The notes under the pieces were generated by a model. It ran no database searches and had not been told where the DNA came from. It worked only from the letters and a program-made list of their open reading frames with translations. The position numbers and the translations under genes are program-made. This document shows, piece after piece, positions 26,913 to 36,962 of a DNA stretch of 64,000 nucleotides. Numbering within the stretch: the first letter of the stretch is position 1; each line of letters starts with the position of its first letter. This DNA comes from Streptomyces venezuelae ATCC 10712 (GTDB lineage Bacteria; Actinomycetota; Actinomycetes; Streptomycetales; Streptomycetaceae): assembly GCF_008639165.1 (NCBI RefSeq), contig NZ_CP029197.1, positions 4,282,001-4,346,000 of the forward strand, in the 5' to 3' direction.

Positions 26913-27411
26913 TCTCCCCGTACTGCCGCGCACCGGCATCGGCACCGACGTCCACGCCTTCGAGCAGGGCCGCGAACTCTGGTGCGCGGGCCTGCTCTGG
27001 GACGCCTCCGACAGCGACGGGTACGGCCTCGCCGGGCACTCCGACGGTGACGTCGCCGCCCACGCCGCCTGCGACGCGCTGTTCTCCGCGGCCGGCATCG
27101 GCGACCTCGGCGCGCACTTCGGCACCTCCCGCCCCGAGTGGTCCGGCGCCTCCGGCGTCACCCTGCTCGCGGAGGCCGCCAGGATCGTCCGCGCCGAGGG
27201 GTACGAGATCGGGAACATCGCCGTCCAGGTCGTCGGCGTCCGCCCCAAGATCGGCAAGCGGCGTGACGAGGCCCAGAAGGCGCTGAGCGAGGCGGCCGGC
27301 GCTCCGGTCTCCGTCTCCGGCACCACGACGGACGGCCTCGGCCTGACGGGCCGTGCCGAAGGCCTCGCGGCCCTCGCGACGGCCCTCGTGTACCCGGCGG
27401 CACGCCCGTAA
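26902..27411 (+). CDS. ispF: 2-C-methyl-D-erythritol 2,4-cyclodiphosphate synthase
   Basis: 169 residues. It cyclises CDP-ME 2-phosphate. Zinc ligands lie in GTDVHAF and GHSDGDVAAHAACDALF; GTTTDGLGLTGRAEGLAAL forms the nucleotide-binding end. It overlaps ispD, which guarantees co-expression of these MEP enzymes. Confidence 0.95.
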   Translation: MASDLPVLPRTGIGTDVHAFEQGRELWCAGLLWDASDSDGYGLAGHSDGDVAAHAACDALFSAAGIGDLGAHFGTSRPEWSGASGVTLLAEAARIVRAEGYEIGNIAVQVVGVRPKIGKRRDEAQKALSEAAGAPVSVSGTTTDGLGLTGRAEGLAALATALVYPAARP

Positions 27412-27507
27412 CGGAGCCGTGGGGGCGGCGGATCCACCACGTCCCGGGCGGCGGCGCACCGCGTTCCCGGGTGGCGGTCACCGCCTTCCGCGGCGGCGGT
27501 CGTCACG

Positions 27508-27541
27508 TTCACCGGTACCGGCATCCACCGGTACCGGTGAA
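27508..27541. repeat. Perfect 14-bp inverted repeat between ispF and cysS
   Basis: TTCACCGGTACCGG and its complement separated by CATCCA. It is followed by A residues on the plus strand, so it lacks the T tract of a forward terminator. It lies 50 bases before the cysS promoter-like TACCCT (27591-27596) and may be an operator. Confidence 0.7.
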
Positions 27542-27604
27542 AAACGTCATCGGAGACGGCGAACAGGTATCGGGGCACTACCACCCGCCCACTACCCTGG
27601 AGTG

Positions 27605-29005
27605 GTGACTATTCGCCTGTACGACACCAGCGCCCGGCAGATCCGTGACTTCACCCCGCTCACGCCGGGCCACGTCTCGATCTACCTCTGTGGTGCCACC
27701 GTCCAGGCGGCCCCGCACATCGGCCACATCCGGTCGGGGCTGAACTTCGACATCATGCGCCGCTGGTTCGACTACCGCGGCTACGACGTCACGTTCATCC
27801 GCAACGTCACCGACATCGACGACAAGATCATCGCCAAGGGCGCGGACCAGGGCCGCCCCTGGTGGTCCATCGGCTACGAGAACGAGCGCGCGTTCAACTC
27901 GGGCTACGACGCCCTCGGTTGCCTGCCGCCCAGCTACGAGCCCCGCGCCACCGGGCACGTCCCGGAGATGATCGAGATGATGCGCGGCCTCATCGAGCGC
28001 GGTCACGCCTACGAGGCCGACGGCAGCGTCTACTTCGACGTGCGCTCCTTCCCGGGCTACCTGGAGCTGTCCAACCAGGACATCGACGACCTCCGCCAGC
28101 CCGCGGAGGACGGCATCACCGGCAAGCGCGACCCCCGCGACTTCGCCATGTGGAAGGCGACCAAGCCGGGCGAGCCCGACTGGGAGACCCCGTGGGGCCG
28201 CGGCCGTCCCGGCTGGCACCTGGAGTGCTCGGCGATGGCCCACAAGTACCTGGGCTCCGCCTTCGACATCCACGGCGGCGGCCTCGACCTGATCTTCCCG
28301 CACCACGAGAACGAGATCGCCCAGGCCAAGGCCTTCGGCGACGACTTCGCCTCGTACTGGGTGCACAACGCCTGGGTCACCATGGCCGGCGAGAAGATGT
28401 CGAAGTCGCTCGGCAACAGCGTGCTGGTCTCCGAGATGGTGAAGGCCTGGCGCCCCATCGTCCTCCGCTACTACCTGGGCACCCCGCACTACCGCTCGAT
28501 GATCGAGTACAGCGAGGAGTCCCTGCGCGAGGCCGAGTCGGCGTTCGCCCGCATCGAGGGCTTCGTCCAGCGCGCCACCGAGAAGGCCGGCAAGGACGTC
28601 GCCCCCGCCGCCGAGGTGCCGCCGGCCTTCGCCGAGGCCATGGACGACGACCTGGGCGTGCCGCACGCGCTCGCGATCATCCACACCACCGTCCGCCAGG
28701 GCAACAGCGCCCTCGCCGCGGACGACAAGGACGAGGCCATCGCCCGCCTCGCCGAGGTCCGCGCCATGCTCGGCGTCCTCGGCCTGGACCCGCTCGACCC
28801 GCACTGGGCCGAGGAGACCGGTGGCGGCGAGGAGCTCCACGGCGCCGTCGACACCCTCGTACGGCTCGTGCTCGAGCAGCGCGAGTCGGCGCGCGAGCGC
28901 AAGGACTGGGCGACCGCGGACGCGATCCGCGACCAGTTGAACCAGTCCGGCCTGGCCATCGAGGACAGCCCCGACGGGCCCCGCTGGACGCTGGGCAACC
29001 GTTAG
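27605..29005 (+). CDS. cysS: Cysteinyl-tRNA synthetase
   Basis: 466 residues, normal length. Class I synthetase with HIGH-type motif APHIGHIRSGLNFD and KMSKS motif GEKMSKSLG. Zinc-binding cysteine and histidines are present (LCGATVQAAPHIG; HLECSAMAHKYLG; HHENEIAQ). GTG 27605 is the family start (TIRLYDTSARQIRDF follows); GTG 27602 is an alternative. TACCCT six bases upstream of 27602 suggests a leaderless message. Confidence 0.95.
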   Translation: MTIRLYDTSARQIRDFTPLTPGHVSIYLCGATVQAAPHIGHIRSGLNFDIMRRWFDYRGYDVTFIRNVTDIDDKIIAKGADQGRPWWSIGYENERAFNSGYDALGCLPPSYEPRATGHVPEMIEMMRGLIERGHAYEADGSVYFDVRSFPGYLELSNQDIDDLRQPAEDGITGKRDPRDFAMWKATKPGEPDWETPWGRGRPGWHLECSAMAHKYLGSAFDIHGGGLDLIFPHHENEIAQAKAFGDDFASYWVHNAWVTMAGEKMSKSLGNSVLVSEMVKAWRPIVLRYYLGTPHYRSMIEYSEESLREAESAFARIEGFVQRATEKAGKDVAPAAEVPPAFAEAMDDDLGVPHALAIIHTTVRQGNSALAADDKDEAIARLAEVRAMLGVLGLDPLDPHWAEETGGGEELHGAVDTLVRLVLEQRESARERKDWATADAIRDQLNQSGLAIEDSPDGPRWTLGNR

Positions 29006-29081
29006 AAGACGTGCCGCTCGGGCCTCCGGGCGGCACACTTCACTTACAGACTTTGTACGTCAGCAGAGGAAACAGGTAGTC

Positions 29082-30041
29082 ATGGCCGGGAACAGCCAGC
29101 GCAGGAACCGTCGCACGTCCAACAAGAAGGGTGCGACGGTCGGCAGCGGTGGCCAGCGGCGCAAGGGCCTCGAAGGCAAGGGCCCCACACCCAGGGCCGA
29201 GGACCGCAAGGGCCACAAGGCGTACCGCGTCTCCAACGCCATGGCGCGGCAGGCCGCCAAGCGCAAGCCCGTCGCCCGCCGGGGCGGCAAGGGCCAGTCC
29301 GAGATGGTCGTCGGCCGCAACCCGGTCTTCGAGGCGCTGCGCGACGGCGTGCCCGCCTCGACGCTGTACGTGCAGCAGTTCATCGACAACGACGAGCGCG
29401 TGCGCGAGGCCCTGAACCTCGCCACCGGCCGCGGCAACATCCACATCATGGAGGCGCCGCGCCCCGAGCTCGACCGGATGACGAACGGCCTGAACCACCA
29501 GGGCCTCGTCCTCCAGGTGCCGCCGTACGAGTACGCGCACCCCGAGGACCTCGTCACGGCCGCCTTCGACGACCACGACGACCCGCTGATCGTCGCCCTC
29601 GACGGCGTCACCGACCCGCGTAACCTCGGCGCCGTCGTCCGCTCCGTCTCCGCCTTCGGCGGCCACGGCGTCGTCGTCCCCGAGCGCCGTGCCGCCGGCA
29701 TGACCGCCGGTGCCTGGAAGACCTCGGCCGGCACCGCCGCCCGTACCCCGGTCGCCCGCGCCACCAACCTGACGCGCTGCCTCGAGCAGTACCAGAAGGC
29801 CGGTGTCACGGTCGTCGGCCTCGCCGCCGACGGCGACCGCGAGGTCCACGAGCTGGAGGAGCTGGGCGGCCCGGTCGTCATCGTCGTCGGCTCCGAGGGC
29901 AAGGGCCTGTCCCGCCTGGTCGGCGAGACCTGCGACTTCCTCGTCCGCATCCCGATGCCGGGCGGCGCCGAGTCGCTCAACGCCGGTGTCGCCGCCGGCG
30001 TCGTGCTCTACGAGGCGGCCCGCCGCCGGATGGGCCGCTGA
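29082..30041 (+). CDS. rlmB: 23S rRNA (guanosine-2'-O-)-methyltransferase RlmB (SpoU/TrmH family)
   Basis: 319 residues. The N-terminal ~70 residues are a basic Lys/Arg-rich extension common in actinobacteria, then a substrate-binding domain (VGRNPVFEALRDGV). The SPOUT catalytic knot follows, with ALDGVTDPRNLGAVVRSVSAFGG (motif 1), VVIVVGSEGKGLSRLV (motif 2) and IPMPGGAESLNAGVAAGVVLY (motif 3). It lies 76 bases after cysS. Confidence 0.93.
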   Translation: MAGNSQRRNRRTSNKKGATVGSGGQRRKGLEGKGPTPRAEDRKGHKAYRVSNAMARQAAKRKPVARRGGKGQSEMVVGRNPVFEALRDGVPASTLYVQQFIDNDERVREALNLATGRGNIHIMEAPRPELDRMTNGLNHQGLVLQVPPYEYAHPEDLVTAAFDDHDDPLIVALDGVTDPRNLGAVVRSVSAFGGHGVVVPERRAAGMTAGAWKTSAGTAARTPVARATNLTRCLEQYQKAGVTVVGLAADGDREVHELEELGGPVVIVVGSEGKGLSRLVGETCDFLVRIPMPGGAESLNAGVAAGVVLYEAARRRMGR

Positions 30042-30223
30042 CCCCGGCCCGCCACCGGCCGGCCGGCCGATGGCGGCCCACCGCGGGAGGGCCGGTCGCC
30101 GACCGGCCCGCCCCTCGGCGGGCTGACCCGAACGGGTCACCCCCGGCCATGGCGTGATCTTGACGGGTCTCGGACATTTCCCATCCGTCAAGGCAGTGTC
30201 CTAAACCCAGATCACTCGGTTAG

Positions 30224-31831
30224 ATGAGTGTGGACACCAGAACGCCCCGGCCGGGGTTCGACGATCAGCCCGCGTTGAGCATGGTCAAGGTGGATTCCGA
30301 TCCCGCCCAGGTGATCGTGAACCACGCCAGCTTCCGTGTGCGGCTCGCGCCGGCTCCGCAGCCCAAGCTCGGCGCCGGCGCCCGCACCGCAGCCCTGTCC
30401 GGCGCCGCGGCCGGGACGGGCGGCCCGCGCCGCCGCCCCGTCGTATGGACCGGAAAGTCCTCACCGGGCGCGACCGGCCTCCTCCAGGCCGTCCGCGAGT
30501 CCTCCGTCTCCACGCTCGACCCGGCCGTCGGCCCGGGCGGCCGCGGCGGCCACGCCGCGCTGGACACGGGCTCCACCCAGGCCATCCCGCGCATCGACGA
30601 CACCATGCCGACCCCCGTGGTGACCGCCGACCCCGGGCCCCTGCTGCCGCCGATGCGCCGCGCCGAGGGCGCGTACGACACCGCGTACGAGGAGCTGTAC
30701 GACCTCCGGCCCGAGACCGGCGGCGGACCCGGACCGTACCCGGACGAGACGACGGAGAGCCGGCCCGCGCAGCGCCACGGACAGGACAGCGTCCGGCACG
30801 CCTACTACCCCGGCCGCCGGATGAACCTCGGCGTCGTCCTCCTCCCGCTCCGCGTCTTCCTCGGCTTCATCTCCATCTACGCGGGCATGGGCAAGCTCTG
30901 CGACCCCGTCTACTTCGACGGCGGCGAGCGCGGCTCCATGGTGAAGTGGCTCAACTCCCTGCACCCCTGGGCCCTCGCCGAACCGCTCCGCGACTTCGCC
31001 CTCCAGCACCCCGTCGGCGCCGGACTCACCGTCGCCTTCCTCCAGGTCGTCGTCGGCGTCCTCACCGTCCTCGGCCTCTGGCAGCGTGCCGCCGCCGTCG
31101 TCGGCGCCCTGCTCTCCGCCGCGCTCCTGCTGACCGTCAGCTGGAAGACCGTCCCGGTCTACGACTCGGCCGACATCATCTACCTCGCCGCCTGGTCGCC
31201 GCTGATCATCGCCGGCGCCCCCGTCTACTCCCTCGACGGCCGGATCGCCGGAGAGGCCTGGCGCACCCTCGGCCCGCGCGCCGACCTGTGGCACCTGCGC
31301 CGCCGCGTGACCCGCCGCAGCACCCTGATCGCGGCCGTCGTCGTCGGCCTCACCCTCCTCGTCGGCTCCGTCCTCGGCGGCGCCGTCCGCTCCACCGAGA
31401 TGATCACCGTCCCCGGCCCCAACGACGATCCGATCAACCACCTGCCCGGCCAGCCGCTCCCCACCGAGCCGAAGCGCCGCGCCCCCGCCGGAACCGCGTC
31501 CTCGGTGCCCGCGCCCGCCGCGACCAGCGAGGCCCCGGCCGAGCGCGAGAAGACGCGGGAGGCGACCCGGCCCGCCGAGAAGACCCGCGAGTCCACCCGG
31601 ACCCGGGAACAGCGCCCGACCGCCACGCAGGGCGCCGGCACCGGCAGCAGCCGTACGCCGACCCGTTCCGCCCCCGAGCCCCCGCCGTCCACCAGCGACA
31701 CCCCGAGCACCACCGGCGGCACGTCGAGCGGCGGCTCCGGCGGCGGCTCGACCGGCTCGACGGGCACGCCGTCGGAGAGCGGCTCGACGTCCGGCGGGGC
31801 GAGGAACCCGATCGGCGGCCTGCTGGGCTGA
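30224..31831 (+). CDS. DoxX-family membrane protein with long disordered ends
   Basis: 535 residues. The N-terminal ~200 residues are hydrophilic and Pro/Ala/Gly-rich. Residues ~200-335 form four membrane helices of the DoxX fold (MNLGVVLLPLRVFLGFISIYAGMGKL, VGAGLTVAFLQVVVGVLTVLG, AAAVVGALLSAALLLTVSW, ...IIYLAAWSPLIIAGAPVYSLDG). A further helix near 370 (LIAAVVVGLTLLVGSVLG) leads to a Ser/Thr/Pro/Gly-rich tail of about 140 residues. Role unknown; DoxX proteins are linked to redox stress in other actinobacteria. Confidence 0.75.
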   Translation: MSVDTRTPRPGFDDQPALSMVKVDSDPAQVIVNHASFRVRLAPAPQPKLGAGARTAALSGAAAGTGGPRRRPVVWTGKSSPGATGLLQAVRESSVSTLDPAVGPGGRGGHAALDTGSTQAIPRIDDTMPTPVVTADPGPLLPPMRRAEGAYDTAYEELYDLRPETGGGPGPYPDETTESRPAQRHGQDSVRHAYYPGRRMNLGVVLLPLRVFLGFISIYAGMGKLCDPVYFDGGERGSMVKWLNSLHPWALAEPLRDFALQHPVGAGLTVAFLQVVVGVLTVLGLWQRAAAVVGALLSAALLLTVSWKTVPVYDSADIIYLAAWSPLIIAGAPVYSLDGRIAGEAWRTLGPRADLWHLRRRVTRRSTLIAAVVVGLTLLVGSVLGGAVRSTEMITVPGPNDDPINHLPGQPLPTEPKRRAPAGTASSVPAPAATSEAPAEREKTREATRPAEKTRESTRTREQRPTATQGAGTGSSRTPTRSAPEPPPSTSDTPSTTGGTSSGGSGGGSTGSTGTPSESGSTSGGARNPIGGLLG

Positions 31832-31856
31832 GGACCGGGCTGGCAGGAGTACGGGA

Positions 31857-31891
31857 AAGGGCGGCCACCGCGAGAAGCGGTGACCGCCCTT
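31857..31891. terminator. Terminator between DoxX gene and convergent nucleotidyltransferase
   Basis: 15-bp stem AAGGGCGGCCACCGC with one mismatch and GAGAA loop. Confidence 0.75.
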
Positions 31892-31972
31892 CGCCGTGGG
31901 GCGGGCGGGGACGAGGTGCCCCGGTGAGCCGACGGAAGGCGCGTGGCAGCCCTCCGTCGTCCCCTCCCCGGC

Positions 31973-32689
31973 TCATCCCCTCTGCGCGGCGAGCTCCTTG
32001 GCGGCCTCGGTGAGGTCCTTGGCGGTGTCGATGGCCCTCCAGTACGCCCCCTGGGGCAGCGGGAAGCCGGCCAGGCGCCGCTCACGGGCGAGGCGGGGGA
32101 AGGTGGTGCGCTCGTGGTCACCGAGGTCGGGGAGGAGCTCGGTGAAGGCCGCGGAGAAGACGTACACGCCGGCGTTGATGAGGAACGGCGACGGCGGCGC
32201 CTCGATGAAGTCGGTGATGTGCCCGAAGGTGTCGGTCTCGACGGCGCCCCAGGGGATGCGGGGGCGGGCCAGGGCGAGGGTGGCGAGGGCGTCGCGCTCG
32301 TCGTGGAACGCGGCCATCTCGCGCAGCGAGAAACGGGTCCAGATGTCGCCGTTGGTGGCGTACCAGGGCTGGTCCGGCGCGGGCAGGTGCGCGGCGGCGT
32401 ACTTCAGGCCGCCGCCCCGGCCCAGCGGCTCGGTCTCGACGACCGTCGTCACCTTCAGGGGGAGGTCGGCGCCCTCGAGCCACTCCTGGAGCACTTCGGC
32501 GAGATGGCCGCAGGAGACGACGGCGTCGGTCACGCCCTCGGCGGCCAGCCAGGAAAGCTGATGGCCGATGATCGGGGTCCCGGTGCCCGGGATCTCGACC
32601 ATCGGCTTGGGGCGGTCGTCGGTGTACGGACGGAGCCGTGAGCCCTGGCCGCCCGCCAGGACCACGGCCTGTGTCGGAGAGGTGTGCAT
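31973..32689 (-). CDS. Sugar-phosphate nucleotidyltransferase (GalU/GMP-type)
   Basis: 238 residues. LAGGQGSRLRPYTDDRPKPMVEI is the activated-sugar pyrophosphorylase signature, and WYATNGDIWTRF supplies the metal-binding Asp. It lacks a C-terminal beta-helix and so is only the transferase domain. It may supply NDP-sugars for cell-wall or glycoconjugate synthesis; specificity unknown. Confidence 0.85.
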   Translation of the reverse strand: MHTSPTQAVVLAGGQGSRLRPYTDDRPKPMVEIPGTGTPIIGHQLSWLAAEGVTDAVVSCGHLAEVLQEWLEGADLPLKVTTVVETEPLGRGGGLKYAAAHLPAPDQPWYATNGDIWTRFSLREMAAFHDERDALATLALARPRIPWGAVETDTFGHITDFIEAPPSPFLINAGVYVFSAAFTELLPDLGDHERTTFPRLARERRLAGFPLPQGAYWRAIDTAKDLTEAAKELAAQRG

Positions 32690-32798
32690 ACGGGGAACGA
32701 TAGGCGCCCCGTGCGCGAGAGGTCCGGACGCGCGACGGCGCTCGCCGTCCGGCAGTGCCGGCTCGGCGTCCGGCTGTTCTGGTTCAGCGTCCGGCTGT

Positions 32799-33209
32799 TC
32801 AGCTCGCGCGCATCACGCCGGTCGCGTACGAGGTGTCACAGACGGGACGGGAGAAGGACTGGGCGCGGGAGGGGCCGTACTGCTCGACGGCGGCGCGGCC
32901 GAGGGAACGGGCGATGGACATGCAGTGCTTGGCGAGGGAGGGCCGGTTCTCCACCTCGCGCTGGAGGTGGGTGAGGGCCGTGCCGGGGTCCTTCTCCTGG
33001 AGTTCGGCGAGGAGTTGGTCGCGCAGGACGTCCTGCGGGGCACGGGACTTGGCCCGGACGGAGACGTCCGAGGAGGACGCCGTGAGCTGGGTCCCGGTGT
33101 CCTGGCCGGCCCACGGAACGGCGGACACCGCGAGCGTTCCCGAGAGCACCAGGACGACGGGCAGGACGAGGGCGAGAGAGCGGCCGATTCGGCGGGCAGT
33201 GTGCGTCAC
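32799..33209 (-). CDS. Small secreted protein, unknown
   Basis: 136 residues with a signal peptide (RRIGRSLALVLPVVLVLSGTLAVSA). The mature part is helical and charged (VLRDQLLAELQEKDPGTALTHLQREVENRPSLAKHCMSIARSLGRAA) with two cysteines. No family recognised. It lies between the nucleotidyltransferase and msiK genes, all on the minus strand. Confidence 0.65.
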   Translation of the reverse strand: MTHTARRIGRSLALVLPVVLVLSGTLAVSAVPWAGQDTGTQLTASSSDVSVRAKSRAPQDVLRDQLLAELQEKDPGTALTHLQREVENRPSLAKHCMSIARSLGRAAVEQYGPSRAQSFSRPVCDTSYATGVMRAS

Positions 33210-33360
33210 GCAGGCGAGCGTAGCGGCCGGTAGTGATATGGCGACATTTAGTCACTCTCGCGAGGGATGGTTCGAAGCGGCTTTTCGAATCCCGTGTTGA
33301 CGCGGGGGCTGGATGGGGGCCCGGAATGCCGGGGTTTTCCGGGGTACCCACCCACTAAGA

Positions 33361-33399
33361 CGAACGACCCCGCATCCGCAAGGGATACGGGGCCGTTCG
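33361..33399. terminator. Terminator downstream of msiK
   Basis: 17-bp stem with two mismatches (CGAACGACCCCGCATCC) around a 5-base loop, 34 bases past the msiK stop. Confidence 0.75.
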
Positions 33400-33432
33400 G
33401 CGAACCTGGCGCGCGGCTCTCGCCGCCCCGGC

Positions 33433-34530
<1,098 letters not shown>

Positions 34531-34712
34531 GGTGATGTGTCCCTTCACCGGCAGGAACGTGCCGGACGATCCGAGTAAAGGAAGGATTGAGGTCTAGTCC
34601 ACCTGGATGAACTCCACGTGACGCTACCCGCCGCCGCCGGATCTGTCAGCCCTCCACCCCCGACAAGATTTCCGACCGCCGCCCCGAGCGCGTTGGTTAC
34701 ACTGCACTCGCT

Positions 34713-34786
34713 GCCTCCTTAGCTCAGCTGGCCAGAGCACCGCTCTTGTAAAGCGGGGGTCGTCGGTTCGAACCCGACAGGGGGCT
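34713..34786 (+). tRNA. tRNA-Thr (anticodon TGT)
   Basis: All stems pair: acceptor GCCTCCT/AGGGGGC, D arm GCTC/GAGC, anticodon stem CCGCT/AGCGG with loop CTTGTAA (TGT at 34747-34749), and T arm GTCGG-TTCGAAC-CCGAC. CCA is not encoded. It reads ACA codons. Its 3' half doubles as the attachment site of two tandem mobile elements, and the full tRNA is preserved. Confidence 0.97.
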
Positions 34787-34787
34787 C
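34745..34787 (+). other. attL: core att copy within tRNA-Thr 3' half
   Basis: 43 nt from the anticodon loop to one base past the discriminator, identical to 50743-50785 and 63048-63090. The integrase gene of element 1 lies 101 bases inside. The identity with the third copy extends two bases further (from 34743). Confidence 0.95.
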
Positions 34788-34825
34788 TGTAGGGAAAAGG
34801 CCTGCTCAGAGTGGGTGTACATGCG

Positions 34826-34856
34826 ACTGCCCGCCAAGATCACCTTGGCGGGCAGT
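34826..34856. terminator. Terminator of element 1 integrase
   Basis: Perfect 13-bp stem ACTGCCCGCCAAG with ATCAC loop, 31 bases past the int stop and between it and tRNA-Thr. Confidence 0.85.
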
Positions 34857-34887
34857 ACGCATTCTGTACGTGCTGGATCTTTCGGCC

Positions 34888-36084
34888 CTACGCGGCGAGC
34901 ACCGCACTCCGGCGCCCCAGTGCGGCAAGACGACCCTTGTCGAGCGCATCGGCGACCTCGTCGAGCCGGTCTGGCCACAGGTGCCCGTACACGTCCAGGG
35001 TCATGGCGGCCGACTTGTGGCCCAGCATCGTCTGAACCACCTTCACGTCGGCGCCGGCCGCGATGGCGAGCGAGGCAGCCGTATGCCGCAGCTTGTGGGG
35101 CGTGATGCCCAAGTCCCCGAGACCAGCCGCGACCACAGCCTTGTCGAACGCGCGCTGCCTGAAGTTCCGGTAGCGCAGCGGCCCGCCCTGCGGCGCGGTG
35201 AACACCAGGTCGTCCCGTCTCCGGCCGTCCAGGAGGGGGCGCAGTTCCTCCGCGAAGGAGCGGGGTACGGGCACGGACCGCTTCTCGTGGTTCTTCACCG
35301 GGCCCAACTCAAGCTTGCCGTTGACATCCGAGTAGGCCTGGACGATCCGGATGCGGCGGGTGTCGACGTTGAACCGTGACGCCTTGATGGCGATGGCCTC
35401 GCCCCACCGGATGCCGCTGTACGCCAGGACCAGCACCAGGAGCCGATGATCCCCCGCAGCTTCCGCCAGCGCCTCGACCTGGTCGTGGGTGAGGTAGACG
35501 TGTTCGTCGTCCTCATCTGGCCGCGGCAGGGTGTGCTCGCTGGCGGGATTCACGGCGATGCGATGGGTCCGGATGGCGTGCTTCATCACGCCACCGAAGA
35601 CGTAGAACGTCTTGGCGATACGGCCCGGGCTCAGCGGCCGGCCGGACGCGCCCGGTTTGTTGATGAGGTCGTCCACCCATGTGGAGACGTCGTCCCACTG
35701 GATCGCGGCCACCTGCCAGTCGCCCCACTTCGGGATCACGTACAGGTCGAGGAGTTCGCGGTAGTCGTTCTTCGTCCGCCGGGACTGCTTGCGGAGGGTC
35801 TTGAACCACTCCTCCGCCACAAGGGACGTAGCAGCCTTGCCGGACCGGGGGTCCCGATAGGAGCCCTTGTCGAGGCGGGCCGTGATGGCGTGCACCTCAG
35901 CCTCAGCCTGCGGCAGCTTCCCGAACGTCTTCGCCTTGCCCTTGCCGTCCGGGCCGTACCAGCGGACCCGCCAACGGCCGGGCGGCTGACGCTTGCTGCC
36001 GGCCCGCTTCGCCTCCTGCCACTTCGTCATCGACTCCCGGTAGTCCTCGTGGTTCTCCCGGTCCTCGATCCAGACCCTAGCCAT
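34888..36084 (-). CDS. Tyrosine site-specific integrase, element 1
   Basis: 398 residues, the usual length. An N-terminal arm-binding (AP2-like) domain, SAM-like core-binding domain and catalytic domain are all present. Catalytic residues are R226 (YSGIRWGEA), H330-x-x-R333 (HKLRHT), H356 (LGHKSAAM) and Y366 (LDVYGHLW). It should recombine the 43-nt tRNA-Thr core. ATG 36084 overlaps the regulator stop by 8 bases, so the two are co-transcribed. The gene reads towards attL. Confidence 0.95.
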   Translation of the reverse strand: MARVWIEDRENHEDYRESMTKWQEAKRAGSKRQPPGRWRVRWYGPDGKGKAKTFGKLPQAEAEVHAITARLDKGSYRDPRSGKAATSLVAEEWFKTLRKQSRRTKNDYRELLDLYVIPKWGDWQVAAIQWDDVSTWVDDLINKPGASGRPLSPGRIAKTFYVFGGVMKHAIRTHRIAVNPASEHTLPRPDEDDEHVYLTHDQVEALAEAAGDHRLLVLVLAYSGIRWGEAIAIKASRFNVDTRRIRIVQAYSDVNGKLELGPVKNHEKRSVPVPRSFAEELRPLLDGRRRDDLVFTAPQGGPLRYRNFRQRAFDKAVVAAGLGDLGITPHKLRHTAASLAIAAGADVKVVQTMLGHKSAAMTLDVYGHLWPDRLDEVADALDKGRLAALGRRSAVLAA

Positions 36085-36604
36085 CCGTCGCCTCCCGCGG
36101 CTCGCCTGTCGCGGAGTTGTACTGCACACCGTCGCGCGTTACCCAGCCCTGGAGCGGCATCGCTTCCTCAACCAGGCCGGCCATGTGGGGCGGGAGTGCG
36201 TACAGGCGGTACTCGGTCATGGCTCGCTTCTGGGAGCCCTCGGGCAGGACAAGGGGCCTCTTGTTGCTGGCCCACTCCCAAGCTGTGTCGGCCGGCACGT
36301 CCCCCACCCCGGTGATCGGGATCGTTTGCCTTGGCCCGTCGTGCTGCGGCAGGTAGAGCGAGGCGGGCGACACGCCCAGTGCGGCCGCGAGGGCGACCAG
36401 CTCATCGGCGGTGACGTGCCGCTCTGCCTTCTCCATTCGGATGATCCCGGAGGGGGAGATGCTGCGCCCCCGCTGCTCGAGCAGCGCGGCCAGCTGTCGG
36501 GTGCTGAGGCCCCGGAGCTTCCGCAGTCGGGCGAGGTTGTGCGCCACCGCCTCGCCGGTCGGGCCCATCTCGATTGCACGTCGCCCGTGCTGCTGGTCTG
36601 CCAT
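36077..36604 (-). CDS. XRE-family regulator next to integrase
   Basis: 175 residues from ATG 36604. The HTH (about 20-80) reads EAVAHNLARLRKLRGLSTRQLAALLEQRGRSISPSGIIRMEKAERHVTADELVALAAALGV. The longer open frame upstream runs through the divergent control region and is not used. It is translationally coupled to int and divergent from the excisionase-like gene. It is a candidate repressor that sets the balance between integration and excision. Confidence 0.85.
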   Translation of the reverse strand: MADQQHGRRAIEMGPTGEAVAHNLARLRKLRGLSTRQLAALLEQRGRSISPSGIIRMEKAERHVTADELVALAAALGVSPASLYLPQHDGPRQTIPITGVGDVPADTAWEWASNKRPLVLPEGSQKRAMTEYRLYALPPHMAGLVEEAMPLQGWVTRDGVQYNSATGEPREATDG

Positions 36605-36731
36605 GGAACCCACTCTATGCAGACTCATCACCCTTGCGTATCGGCCCGTATGGGCTACCATCTCGTTCATGTGCATCACGATAGATGCGCTTGCGTCAGG
36701 AAAGCAACAGCGCAGACGTAAGGAGAAGCGC
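36605..36731. promoter_or_regulatory. Divergent control region of element 1
   Basis: 127 bases between the XRE gene and the excisionase-like gene. It has a GCCCGTATGGGC palindrome (~36643-36654), a repeated TTGCGT/GTATCG element and TGCATC/GATGCG half sites. This is where operators and both promoters are expected. Confidence 0.5.
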
Positions 36732-36962
36732 ATGCCTTCAGTAAGGCTCGGCCTTGATGAACAGCTCACACCCAGTGAGGTCTGCAAGGAGTACAGAGTC
36801 TTCAGCAGCACCCAAGCGCTGGCCGATCTCCGCTGGCGGGGCGAGGGCCCGGCCTACATCAAGACGTCTCCGGGCAAGGCGGGCCGCGTCTTCTATCGCC
36901 GTTCGGCCATCGAGAAGTGGCTCGACGAGCGAACGGTGCAGACCGGGGGGCAGGCTGCATGA
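36732..36962 (+). CDS. Excisionase-like small HTH protein
   Basis: 76 residues with the MerR/HTH_17 pattern: LTPSEVCKEYRVFSSTQALADLRWRGEGPAYIKTSPGKAGRVFYRRSAIEKWLDERT. This matches DNA-binding excisionases. GGAGAAG is upstream of ATG 36732. Its stop overlaps the start of the next gene (ATGA), so the rightward replication operon begins here. Confidence 0.85.
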   Translation: MPSVRLGLDEQLTPSEVCKEYRVFSSTQALADLRWRGEGPAYIKTSPGKAGRVFYRRSAIEKWLDERTVQTGGQAA

